A stretch of 64,000 nucleotides of DNA from positions 1-64,000 of IMG/VR virus record IMGVR_UViG_3300035703_000041; one strand, 5' to 3'. The translations under genes and the position numbers were made by a program. Below are positions 31,322 to 42,100 of this stretch, piece by piece. A model generated the notes under the pieces. The model was not told the DNA's origin. It was given only the letters and a program-made list of their open reading frames with translations, and did no database searches. Position 1 is the stretch's first letter, and each line of letters begins with the position of its first letter. Source of the stretch: a virus.

Positions 31322-31349
31322 TTGACACTGTGTAAATCTGTACTATATT
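31322..31349 (+). promoter_or_regulatory. Early promoter (TTGACA-N16-TATATT)
   Basis: A consensus early promoter with 16-base spacer and leader ACATAACAAC, driving the ClpA-like gene; it lies within the late-gene region. Confidence 0.78.
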
Positions 31350-31379
31350 ATACATAACAACTTTAATGGAGAAAAACAG

Positions 31380-33650
31380 TTGGCACTTCAAAATAATCCA
31401 GAAATTGATCGGATCGTAGCACATGCTATTGATATTGCAAAAGCCGCTAGCCATAAACTAGTTACAACGGAACATTTGGCACTAGCATTAATTGTCAACG
31501 AAGGCTTTAGAAATGTCATTGAAGATGCCGGTGTTGATCAAAATTCGCTAGTTGATGAGATTTCTAAACACCTAGCACAACAAACTCACCTTATGGGCGA
31601 TGCAGTAGAACAGCCAAATAAAACACATGCACTTGAACGTGTATTCAATCGAGCATTTACACAAGTTCTGTTTAGCAATCGTCAAGTAATGCAACCAGTT
31701 GACTTGTATCTAAGTCTTAGCAATGAGACTGATAGTTGGGCTGCATACTTCTTTACCAAATATGGTATGGAAAAGTCTAAGATTGTAACTTCGCATAATA
31801 ACAAAAATGCGCGTGGCGGTAATTTAGATTCTTCTGGTGCGGATGCAATTCTAAAAGAGTATTGTACTGATCTAAATGAACTTGCTGAGAATAACGAAAT
31901 CGATCCAGTTATTGGTCGCGAAAACGAACTTACTGAGATCGCACAGATCCTTGCACGTCGTAATAAAAACAACGTGCTTATGGTTGGTGATCCAGGTGTA
32001 GGCAAGACTGCAATTGCAGAAGGGCTTGCACTTAACATTGTTAATAAAAATGTTCCAAAGTTCTTAAAAGACTGGCGTGTCTATAACTTGGACATTGGTA
32101 CATTACTTGCTGGATCTAAATTCCGTGGTGAGTTTGAAGAAAAGCTACGTGAAGTAATTAACGCTCTAAGTAAGAAGGGTAAGTCTATTCTATTCGTAGA
32201 TGAAGCGCACCAAATGCGCGGAGCCGGTTCAGGCGGACACAGCGATGTTGACTTCTCTAACATGATTAAGCCAGCTCTTGCAAAAGGTAAGATCAAAGTT
32301 ATTGCCTCAACTACGTGGGAAGAATACAGCACAAGCTTTGAAAAGGATCGCGCACTTATGCGTCGTTTCCATAGGCTTACTGTTGATGAACCTACTCCTG
32401 TACATGCTAAGGAAATCCTAAAAGGATTACGTCCTTACTTTGAGAAGTTCCACACTGCTACAATTACAGATGATGCTATTGAAGCAGCAGTTGATCTTAG
32501 TGTTCGTTATCAAAGCGATAAGAAGCTACCAGACAAGGCACTTGACTTAATCGACAGTGCTTGTGCTCGTGAGAAAGTAAAAGATCACAAGAATTTTGCT
32601 GTTACACGTGGCATGATTGTTGATGAGATTAGTACTGCAACAAAGATTCCAATTAGCCAAATTGATGCTAAGAGTGATGAAGTTGCTGTTGATCTTGAAG
32701 GTGCAATTAAGTCTAAGCTGTACGGACAAGATGCAGCAGTAGACAATGTACTTGAAAAGGTATATGTTGCTAAAGCTGGACTTAAGAGCATCAACAAGCC
32801 AATGGGTGTGTTCCTCTTCTTAGGACCAACTGGTACAGGTAAGACTGAGCTTGCTAAGTTGCTTGGTGAAAACATGGGCATGAAGCTACTACGCTATGAC
32901 ATGGGCGAATACCAAGAGAAGCATAGCGTTGCAAGGCTTATTGGTGCACCTCCAGGATATGTAGGATATGATGACGGTAACTTAGGTGGTGGTTTGCTAA
33001 TTAGCGAAATTACTAAAAACCCAAACGCAATTATCCTCTTTGACGAAGTGGAAAAGGCACATCCTGATGTTATGACAGCACTGCTTGCTCTCATGGACGA
33101 GGGTATGGTAACCGGATCAAACGGTAAGAAAGCTGATGCACGTAATTGTCTTGTTATTATGACAAGCAATCTGGGTGCTCAGGAGAGCGAGAAGAACAGC
33201 ATCGGTTTTGGATCTCCTGAAAAGAAGGGAGAGGACGATAAGGCGGTGCAGCAGTACTTCCGCCCAGAATTCCGCAACCGTTTAGATGGTATTGTTAAGT
33301 TTGGTAAGCTTGATCAAATGAGCTTGCGTAAAATCGTAGCTAAGTTCATTGTTGAGATTAATGAACTGCTTGGTGATCGTGGTATTAAACTACGTCTTGA
33401 TGAACCAGTAGTTGATTTAATTATTGAACAGGGCTATGATGCTAAGATGGGTGCGCGTCCTATTAGTCGTAAGATTAATGAACTCGTAAAAGTTCCACTT
33501 AGCCGCAAAATTCTCTTTGATAAGATCCCTGCAGGTGTTACACTTGTAGCGAAGCTTACTGATGGTAAAATTGAATTTGTACAACATGACGACAACAAAG
33601 TGGTAGGAGATGATGGAATTATCCGCGTTGATGGCTCGGTTACAATCTAA
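31380..33650 (+). CDS. clpA: ClpA-like AAA+ unfoldase
   Basis: A 756-residue Clp ATPase: N-domain (residues 1-140), first AAA+ module with Walker A GDPGVGKT at 203-210 and second module with GPTGTGKT around K488. The ClpP-docking tripeptide is present as I608-G609-F610 in the same place as the IGL of E. coli ClpA, so it could deliver substrates to host ClpP. Length equals E. coli ClpA (758). The start is TTG with a GGAG site; no in-frame ATG is nearby. It may redirect host proteolysis. Confidence 0.92.
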   Translation: MALQNNPEIDRIVAHAIDIAKAASHKLVTTEHLALALIVNEGFRNVIEDAGVDQNSLVDEISKHLAQQTHLMGDAVEQPNKTHALERVFNRAFTQVLFSNRQVMQPVDLYLSLSNETDSWAAYFFTKYGMEKSKIVTSHNNKNARGGNLDSSGADAILKEYCTDLNELAENNEIDPVIGRENELTEIAQILARRNKNNVLMVGDPGVGKTAIAEGLALNIVNKNVPKFLKDWRVYNLDIGTLLAGSKFRGEFEEKLREVINALSKKGKSILFVDEAHQMRGAGSGGHSDVDFSNMIKPALAKGKIKVIASTTWEEYSTSFEKDRALMRRFHRLTVDEPTPVHAKEILKGLRPYFEKFHTATITDDAIEAAVDLSVRYQSDKKLPDKALDLIDSACAREKVKDHKNFAVTRGMIVDEISTATKIPISQIDAKSDEVAVDLEGAIKSKLYGQDAAVDNVLEKVYVAKAGLKSINKPMGVFLFLGPTGTGKTELAKLLGENMGMKLLRYDMGEYQEKHSVARLIGAPPGYVGYDDGNLGGGLLISEITKNPNAIILFDEVEKAHPDVMTALLALMDEGMVTGSNGKKADARNCLVIMTSNLGAQESEKNSIGFGSPEKKGEDDKAVQQYFRPEFRNRLDGIVKFGKLDQMSLRKIVAKFIVEINELLGDRGIKLRLDEPVVDLIIEQGYDAKMGARPISRKINELVKVPLSRKILFDKIPAGVTLVAKLTDGKIEFVQHDDNKVVGDDGIIRVDGSVTI

Positions 33651-34314
33651 GGGAGTCGAGGTCTCCCTTAGACCTAACTTTAAAAAGTACTACAATAGAT
33701 TTCCTCAAGTTATTCGTTTAAATGATAGAATAAATCAAGGCAATAGCCGTAATGGGTATTTGATTCACCAACATTTATCTAAACGTGTCTATGAAGATCT
33801 AAACAAAAAATTAACTAAAGAGGATTTTCGTTCTCGTCACGAATATTATGAATTAGTTATCTTTTGTTACGATGCAAAAAAGGTGTTATCATCAATAAAA
33901 ATGGACACACTTAAAGAATTTAATACGATCACTATTGGTATTATGGAAGATAAAGTTTTTGAAGAATCAAAAACTAAAGTTGATCTTCCACGAGCTCAAA
34001 CTGTAGTAGTTAAAAAACTACCACACAAGGGATATCGTTATCGTGTGTTTTGGCCAAAATCCGGCAAATTTAGAAAAATAGGCAAAGATGCACTTGGCGC
34101 AATTGTAGATCAAATTAACAATGATCCACATACACGACCACTAAGTGGAGTTGCGACTGATTATTTGAAAAGAGGAAGCTATTATGGGGGCACTTACTTC
34201 TATACTAATAGCGAAGATTTGTTCTCAATTATTAGTTTAATTGATTCTCGCTTCATTGCTAAGATTGAAAAGTTTACTACAATTGAGGAACTAAATGAAA
34301 AAACAGCTAGCTGA
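33631..34314 (+). CDS. Unknown protein after ClpA
   Basis: A 227-residue protein overlapping the end of the ClpA gene; ATG 33631 and 33610 are both possible starts. Basic N-terminus (SLRPNFKKYYNRFPQ), an all-alpha middle, and a conserved-looking RYRVFWPKSGKFRKIGKDALGAI block around 140-160. It overlaps the AT-hook gene by about 20 bases. No function recognised. Confidence 0.55.
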   Translation: MARLQSKGVEVSLRPNFKKYYNRFPQVIRLNDRINQGNSRNGYLIHQHLSKRVYEDLNKKLTKEDFRSRHEYYELVIFCYDAKKVLSSIKMDTLKEFNTITIGIMEDKVFEESKTKVDLPRAQTVVVKKLPHKGYRYRVFWPKSGKFRKIGKDALGAIVDQINNDPHTRPLSGVATDYLKRGSYYGGTYFYTNSEDLFSIISLIDSRFIAKIEKFTTIEELNEKTAS

Positions 34315-34696
34315 AGCTCTTATCAATAAGGGTATTATGAAGCCCGGTACACTACTGTATGGTTATACACAAACATCTGGGCTAGGACAAACACTACAAA
34401 CTCTTCCATTAGAATTAATGATGGAAGAGTTTGATGGAACTACATTTTATTGCAGAGATAGATTAGGAAAAAATTATACCATGCACATTAACGATGTACA
34501 AGAAGTTGATGGCATGGAACCAACGCGATTAGCAAGTGTGTTCAATATTAAAGCAAATGGCGAAAATAAAATTGCTGGTAAAAAGCGTGGACGTAAACCT
34601 AAAGTAAAAACTACGCAGTTAATGGAAATAAATACTGTGGAGGGAGAAATCCATGGCAAAGATAAACGAACAGAAGATAACATTCACATTGAGTAA
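34295..34696 (+). CDS. AT-hook protein
   Basis: A 133-residue protein. KKRGRKPK at residues 96-103 is a classic AT-hook (R-G-R-K-P), which binds the minor groove of AT-rich DNA. The N-terminal 85 residues form a separate domain (beta-rich, YTQTSGLGQTLQTLPLELMM). The genome is AT-rich, so the hook could bind phage DNA. It overlaps the neighbours on both sides. Confidence 0.6.
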   Translation: MKKQLAEALINKGIMKPGTLLYGYTQTSGLGQTLQTLPLELMMEEFDGTTFYCRDRLGKNYTMHINDVQEVDGMEPTRLASVFNIKANGENKIAGKKRGRKPKVKTTQLMEINTVEGEIHGKDKRTEDNIHIE

Positions 34697-34811
34697 GTTA
34701 GTACGCAACGGTGAAGAAAACGATGCAATACTAGATGATGAGATGCTCGCAACCTTATTCCAAGCGTTACAGGAAATGGTTGGTAAAGAAGTTCTTATCG
34801 AACTTGAATAA
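34653..34811 (+). CDS. 52-residue phage protein
   Basis: An ORF starting ATG 34653 with a GGAGGGAGA site just upstream, inside the 3' end of the AT-hook gene. The sequence (ITFTLSKLVRNGEEND, then a helix ATLFQALQEMVGKEVLIELE) looks like a small folded protein. The excellent ribosome site supports it. Unknown function. Confidence 0.6.
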   Translation: MAKINEQKITFTLSKLVRNGEENDAILDDEMLATLFQALQEMVGKEVLIELE

Positions 34812-34821
34812 CAGGTAAACA

Positions 34822-35652
34822 ATGACAGAAGAAGTAAATCAAAATCTTTCACCTGAGGAAGCGCAAAAGCAAGCTATAGAAAGATTACAAAAGATTCATA
34901 TCCATTTTGGTACTCCTTGTTATGGTGGTAACATTATGGAACCATGCTTTGCAAGCTATTTAAGATTTTCAATGTTAGCAATGAAGTATGGTATTAACTT
35001 CAGTGTTGATACTATGGTAAATGAAAGTCTTATTCCGCGAGGAAGAAATAACTTAGTAGCTAAGTTTTTAGCGAATGAAAAAGCCACACATCTAATGTGG
35101 ATTGACGCAGACATTCGTTGGGAACCAGAAGCTGTGCTACGCATGGCATTGTATAATGCCGGGGTAGTTTGTGGACTTTATCCTATGAAGGGTATCCCAA
35201 TACGATATGTATTAAACTCGTTGCCTGGTGGAAGGCGCGTTGGTCCTTTATTAGAAGTATCAACATCTGGCACAGGGTTTATGTTAATTAAAAGAGAAAT
35301 TATCGAACAGCTTATTGAAAAAATGCCTGAAACAAAATACAAGGATAGTTTAAATTTAGGCAAACAATATGAGCCATATATGTATGCGCTGTTTGATACT
35401 ATGATTGATGAAAATGGACATTACTTAAGTGAAGATTGGACCTTCTGCAAACGTGTTCGAGAAAAACTTAATGTTCCAGTTTGGGTTGATACTGAAATTA
35501 AATTAGATCATTGCGGCACATACACGTTCCCAGGTGATGTTGAAGTGATTAAAAAGCTTGCAGATGAATGGTCTGCAAACTTAAAAGATAATGCTGAACA
35601 GCTAAAAGCATATGAAAAAATAGAGTCAAATGCAAACAACCTTAAATCTTGA
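34822..35652 (+). CDS. GT-A-type glycosyltransferase
   Basis: A 276-residue protein. IHFGTPCYGGN opens the nucleotide-sugar domain and HLMWIDADIRW (residues about 94-104) gives the D-x-D metal site; SGTGFMLIKREI and YLSEDWTFCKRVRE match the acceptor half of GT-A folds. It would transfer a sugar to DNA, a protein or a glycan; in T4-like marine phages such genes are common but their acceptor is unknown. It overlaps the next gene by 23 bases. Confidence 0.8.
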   Translation: MTEEVNQNLSPEEAQKQAIERLQKIHIHFGTPCYGGNIMEPCFASYLRFSMLAMKYGINFSVDTMVNESLIPRGRNNLVAKFLANEKATHLMWIDADIRWEPEAVLRMALYNAGVVCGLYPMKGIPIRYVLNSLPGGRRVGPLLEVSTSGTGFMLIKREIIEQLIEKMPETKYKDSLNLGKQYEPYMYALFDTMIDENGHYLSEDWTFCKRVREKLNVPVWVDTEIKLDHCGTYTFPGDVEVIKKLADEWSANLKDNAEQLKAYEKIESNANNLKS

Positions 35653-36064
35653 GCCAATTGAAATATCAATTGTTCTTTCAAGTACTTTTTGGAAGGATCC
35701 ACCAAAAGTTCGAACGTATATAGATGATAATTTAATATTTGATGGTGAAATAACTGATCAAAAAACTATCAAATGGGTTGGAGAACTAACAGAAGATAAG
35801 CATAAATTAGTTGTTGAATTATATGGAAAAGATAAGTATCAAACTATTTTAGAAAATAATAAAATAGTAAAGGATCAACTTTTAAACATAGAATCTATTG
35901 AATTTGATGAAATAGAAATTGGAAACTTAAAGCATTCATTATCAAACTATTACCCTGTTGATGTTCAAGAACCAATAAAAAATTGTGTAAATTTAGGATG
36001 GAATGGGCGGTGGGAATTTGAGTTTACTACACCCATTTACATTTGGTTACTTGAAAACATTTAA
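35630..36064 (+). CDS. Unknown beta-rich protein
   Basis: A 144-residue protein with an immunoglobulin-like strand pattern (RTYIDDNLIFDGEITDQ, KHKLVVELYGKD). The gene at 45658 has a similar pattern (YRFWVNDTLYNEREF, KHTFLIEK), so the two may be paralogues acting as small ligand- or virion-binding domains. No function known. Confidence 0.55.
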   Translation: MQTTLNLEPIEISIVLSSTFWKDPPKVRTYIDDNLIFDGEITDQKTIKWVGELTEDKHKLVVELYGKDKYQTILENNKIVKDQLLNIESIEFDEIEIGNLKHSLSNYYPVDVQEPIKNCVNLGWNGRWEFEFTTPIYIWLLENI

Positions 36065-36068
36065 TACA

Positions 36069-36076
36069 AATAAATA
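36069..36076 (+). promoter_or_regulatory. Late promoter AATAAATA
   Basis: A late box 26 bases before the ATG of the giant gene at 36103; the predicted leader is about 21 bases with no clear ribosome site. Confidence 0.65.
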
Positions 36077-36102
36077 GTCTATATACATTAATGGGCTATT
36101 AA

Positions 36103-39100
36103 ATGATCAATAAAACAATACTAAATGAGGGCGGCAATGTTGAAATAGATGGCATTGCTGCCCAACGTCTTGATTTAAACAAAGTTTCTCGCAGTGCTGT
36201 AGTTGCTGAAATAGATAAAGCACTACAAATTATTAACAGCACATTTAATAAAGCATACGGAGTTCCTTTATGGAGCCCAGAATTAATAAAAAACAAAGAG
36301 TTTTTAAGTGGTAGTGCGTTTCACTTCTTTAACGTAAAAATACCAGATGATCAATTCACTAAAGTTAAGTCTAGCGTTGGTGACATCGACACTATGGTTG
36401 ATAAAGATTTAGCACAAAAAGCAAGTGACTTTTTAACTAAAGCAAAAGGCAAGCAGTTTGGACCAGCAAAGTTAGTTGGCTTTAAACCTAACCCAGGAAT
36501 GGATACACTTATTAGTTTGTGGCAATTCAACAATCCACCTGTGAATGTACAAATAGATATGGAACTTGTCGACTACGATAAAGGTAGTCCAACAGAGTGG
36601 AGCAAGTTTAGCCACAGTAGCGCATGGGAAGATTTAAGTGTTGGTGTTAAAGGCGTATTCCACAAGTATCTATTGCGTTCGCTAACACATAAAGATGCTA
36701 AAGATCGCTACATTCAAATGAAAACAAAGCTTAAAAAAGTTACAGCAGCGGATTTAGCGTTTGCTGTTTCAGGTGGCGTGCGTAATAAGTTTGAACCAGT
36801 AATTGATCCAAAAACTAAAAAAACAGCAGTAGCACCAGACGGACTTCCAATATACAAGGAAGTGCCAGCAAGTGAAAGCAAGTATGTAACAGACATTAAA
36901 GGTATGTTTACACTTTTAATTGGACGCAAACCAGTTAAAGGTGAAGAAAAATTATTGGGTAGTTTTGTTGGCGTACTATCTTTAATCAACAAATATTTTA
37001 GCAATGAAGATAAAGATAAAATCACAAGTGCATTTATGGCATTAATATTTGGCCCTGCTGCTCAACAACTATACAAAGGTGATCCAGCAACAGATAAAAG
37101 AGAAAAAGAAATTGCTCTTAACAAAATGTTGGAAATTTTAAAAGTTAATGTTGATAAAGCAAGTTTAGCAAAAACTGTTGCAGATTATTATTCTAAGTAT
37201 AAAGCTGAATCAATTACAGAAGCAGATGCACCAGACTATAAGCGTCAAGGCATCAAGCACATTTATAATCCTGGCTCAACTGTTGAAATGAAAGATGTTG
37301 ACTTCTTAGCATTTATTGATGCAATTGCTAAGAATGGTGGCACACTTGATAACATACCAATTACACTTAAAGTAGATGGTGCAGGTATACGCTTTGGACG
37401 AGATCAAAGTGATAAACCATTTTTTATGACTAGTCGTGTTACAAATCCAATTTACGCTGATAACGTTGGTATGTTTGAAAAGTACGCTAGAGATAATAAT
37501 GGCAATGAAGAACAAATTGCTCGTGCTGAAAAGTATGATCAAGCATTAAGTTTAATTGTTAACAGCGACTTTATTAAAGTATTACCAAAAGACACAATTG
37601 TCCAAGCAGAAATGATGTACAATCCAATGGCTGAAAAGACAAGTGCTGGACTTAAGTTTGTAAACATCCCATATGATCCAAAGTTACTTGGTAAACAAAT
37701 GACGCTTGTGCCAATTGTCGCAAGTACATATTCAACTGGCGAAGCATTACCAAACACAATTCTTCAAAAAGTAATAAGCAAGTCTACTCCTCAAATTAAA
37801 ATACTTGGTACTGAGTTACAGCATAGCGATATTGATGTAAAAAATATTGTTGAACCAATTGCTAAGATGGATGATACGCTTCGTGCTGCGTTAGCAAGTA
37901 GGAAGAAAAATGATCCAGCAAAAGCAAAAGCAAAAGAAATACTAACAACAGCACGCAAGGCAATTAGTGATGCAATCATTAATAGCCCTAACATTAAAGG
38001 TAAAGATAAGCTAGGTAAGACTATTGAAGGTTTAGTTATTGCTATGCCAAATGGTCAACTTGCTAAAGTTACCAGTAGCGAAATGAAAGGTGCAATGGCT
38101 GCAAAAGCTATTAAGAAAGCACCAACAACAGGCAGCAATAGAACTAAAGCTGCTATTGTTACTGCTGGTAGCTTTGTTGGCCACATAGGTCATCAAAAAG
38201 TTGTTGATACTGTTATTAACTTTGCTAAAAAAGTTGGCGGTGACCCGTACATTTACATTAGCAGTAAAGTGGGACCAGATGATCCTATTCCACCAGAAGT
38301 AAAATTAGCTACTTGGAAGAAAATGTATCCAGAGTATGCAAAAAGTTTCCAACTAATTGTAAGCCCAGATGGTGTAACTGTTCCAAGTCCAGTTAAAAAG
38401 ATTGAAAAAGAATTAGTACTACCAGCAAACAGTCCTTACAAAAAGATTGTATTAATGGTTGGTACTGATCGTTATGAAGGTTTCAAGAAGTGGATGGATA
38501 CTCTTGAAAAGCGTATGAAGGATCCAGTAGCATTAGCAAAATATGGTGGAACACAAGATCAAGTTGATTACGAAACTATTGCTATACCACGCGGCGCAGC
38601 ATTAGGTGGTATTGATGCAAGCTTCACACAACTACGCAATACATTAAAAGATCCTAATCTTTCACTAAAAGAAAAGTTAGCTGTTTGGTCAAAAGGATTT
38701 GGTGGAAAGCTAGACGAAGATTGGATCAAAAAGTTAATGATGCTTTCTGCTCAAGGCATGGGAATTAAGTTAGGAGAAGCTAAATCACCATGGGATAAAA
38801 TGGTTAGAGCTGTTCCCAAACTAAAAGGACATGAAGATAGAGTTAACGATATATTAAAAGCAATTAAGCAAGCAAATGCAGAATATCAAGCAATACTTGA
38901 TAAAGAAAAAAATCCATTAAAAGAAGATGATGATCTAAATGTCCGTTTCCATGATACATTAAATCCAGCACTATTTAGAAATAACAAGATGAGTCCTATC
39001 GTAAGAGAAAAGCTGCTAAAAATAGCAGAGGACTTTAAGGATAGTTTAGGTGTTAAGTTACCAAATCTAAAAGACATTACTGTAAGTGGCAGTAATGCTG

Positions 39101-42100
39101 CATTCACTTATACACCAAAAAGTGATATTGATCTACACTTAGTTGTTGATTTACCTGAAGCAGATGGCGATGCTACTTATAGGGAATTGTTTGATGCTAA
39201 GAAGTTCCAATACAACGAGCAGCATGACTACAAGATTAAAGAATACGATGTAGAACTTTATGTGCAAAATGCAAATGATGAACATGTAAGTCAAGGTATC
39301 TACAGTGTAATGAATGATGCTTGGATTAAAGAACCACAACCAGTAAGTGGCGAGTACGATGAAGACAGCACACGCGCCAAATATGATCAAATAAAGTATC
39401 TCATACAAAAAGCATTAACTGTAAGAGATTATGCTTTAGCAGACAAGCTACGTCGAACTATTAAAAAGTATCGTCAAGTTGGGTTACATTCAACTGGTGA
39501 GTTTGGTCCTGAAAATCTTGCATTCAAAGCATTGCGTGCTAATGGCTACATTAAGAAACTGTATGAGTTATTAAATGATATTAAGGACAAAGAGTTTAGT
39601 TTAGAGAGTAACGATCAACGATTACTTGAAATTGATATGAGTCCAGGAGCACTCAAAAAGTTCTCAACTACTGAGATTGCAAAGTCAACTAGTGTTGGTT
39701 TTGAGTTTGAAATGATCGTACCTAACATGATAGATGACGGCAGTGAAAGTGAACCAGATTACGATTATGATGAATATGTAACAGATTCAACTGTTACTGC
39801 TATGCAAGATGATTTAATTAGATTCTTTAGAGATACTGAAACAAGTACAGCAATTAAACGAGCAGTTGAAGAAGTATCAGATGAAATAAATGATTTTATT
39901 TTAATGGAGTTTGATGGTGAATTAGATTCTGTAGATCAGCAGAGACGATTAAGAGAATTGTATAAAGCAGATACTTCACTCGAAGATGATGAAATAGAAA
40001 AGAGCATTGAAGATCAAGATAGCACTTATGACGAAGTATTAAGTTCTTTGAGAGATGAGTATATGGAAGACTGGGACAATCTAAGTGGATTCTTAGAATA
40101 TAACAGTCTTGAAATGATGTCTGAATGGGCTAGTAGATTTAATTGGGAATGGCCACACTACACTGAAGCTGGCAGCGATGAAGTCGACGAACAAGCAATG
40201 CGTGAAGTAGCAGATGAAATCAAAAACGCTGTTAGTATGTCAGTTAGGTCTTCTCCTAATTATCATGCATTTAAGAAAAATAGAGAATCTGGTGTTTGGT
40301 ATTTAGAAACTGATAGTTCAATTAATGCTGATGAAAGTTCTGGTGAAGGTGGACTAGAATTAGTAAGTCCTCCATTGCCACTTGAGCAAGCATTAGAAAA
40401 GTTAGATGCAGTTCTAAATTGGATGCAGAGATACGGCGCATATACTGATAGTTCAACTGGGTTCCATATGGGTGTAAGCATTCCGCAAATGGAAAATGTT
40501 GACTACATTAAGTTAATATTATTCCTAGGTGACAAATATGTATTAGATCAATTTGGTCGTTTAGGCAATTCATACACCCGCAGCGCACTAGATAAGATGG
40601 AAGTACAAAATGTTCCATATGTTATGAAAAACATGCCAACTGTATTTGATGCTCTAAAAGGTGGATTAAACAAAGCAGCATTAAAAATGCTTGAATCAGC
40701 TCTTGTACCTCGAGGAGACAAATATACTAGCGTAAACATTAAGGGCAGCACAACACCTAGTGGAGACATCAAGGATAATTACATTGAATTCCGTAGTGCT
40801 GGTGGAGATTACTTAGAAGCGATTGAAAAGATTAAAAATACACTATTGCGTTATGTTCGTGTAATGGCGCTTGCTGCTGATCCAAATGAAGCAAAGGAAG
40901 AGTATGCTAAGAAACTCTACAAGATGCTATACAATGCTCAAAGCAATAAAAATGAAGATAATGTAGTTAGATTGTTTAGTATGTTTGCTAGCGGCAATAT
41001 TTCAAAAGCAGAACTTGTAATGAAGCTTAAGGCAAAACAAGAATTAAGATTGGCAAAGAAAAGAGGCCCAATTGATTACGCAGTCTTAGATAGGAATAGC
41101 GATCCTATTACTATAGTTAAAGCAATTAACAATAGCGAAGCTTTAACAAAAGGAATAGAATGGGAAAGAAGCAACCCAGTATCTGGCGGTGTGAGAGGTG
41201 TAAGATTAGCGACACTAGACGATATAAAAGCTGTAGCTAATAGAAATACTGAAGGACAATGGCAACGTTGGAATGTTTATGGACACGAAGGACAAATCTT
41301 TACTAGTGTTTCAGCTCGCAATCGTCAAGAAGCAAGTCAACTTGCACTACGCTGGGGAAGAGAAAACGATAGTGTTATTTCTCATGTTACTCCTGAATCT
41401 GAGGATGAATTTGCAGCACTACATAGAACAGAATCAAAAGAAGTTGTAACTGAACTTGCTAACAAGCCATACCCTTTTAAAACACAAGGCAATAAAAAGC
41501 ATTTTCAAGCTCGTTTCGTAACAGACAACAAACTAGTGTATAATGTTATGATTTTGGTCCCTCTTGAAGATTTTGAACCAAATAAAGCAGAAATAGAATT
41601 TTTCTCTGAAAATGAAGATGTTTTAAGAGGACATAAAATAACTGGAACTGGTGATTCTTTTAAAGTATTTGCGACTGTGTTAGAAATAATAAAAGCTTAT
41701 CTAACAAAGCACAAAACAATCAACGAATTTGAATTTGGTGCTAACAAAAGTGAACCGTCCCGTGTAAAGTTGTATGACACTATGGCAAAAATGTTACCAA
41801 AATATATTAATAATTTCAAATTTTTCAATAAGTATCCAAATAACTATAACGGATTCGCGTACCATTTTGTAAAAGTCAAAAAACCAACTACAGTAAAAGA
41901 AAATGAATTTGTAACTGAACTTGCTAATAAACCATATGAATATGATTTAGAAAGCGATAGCAGAGTTCTTCGTGCTACCTTTAAAACAGATGCTGGTCAA
42001 CCTTATAGAATTTATATCGTAAAAGAGAAAGACGAAGAAGGGGAAGTAAAATATATCTCTGTTGAGTTCTCTGCTCTTAAATATGTAGATGGTCGATTCT

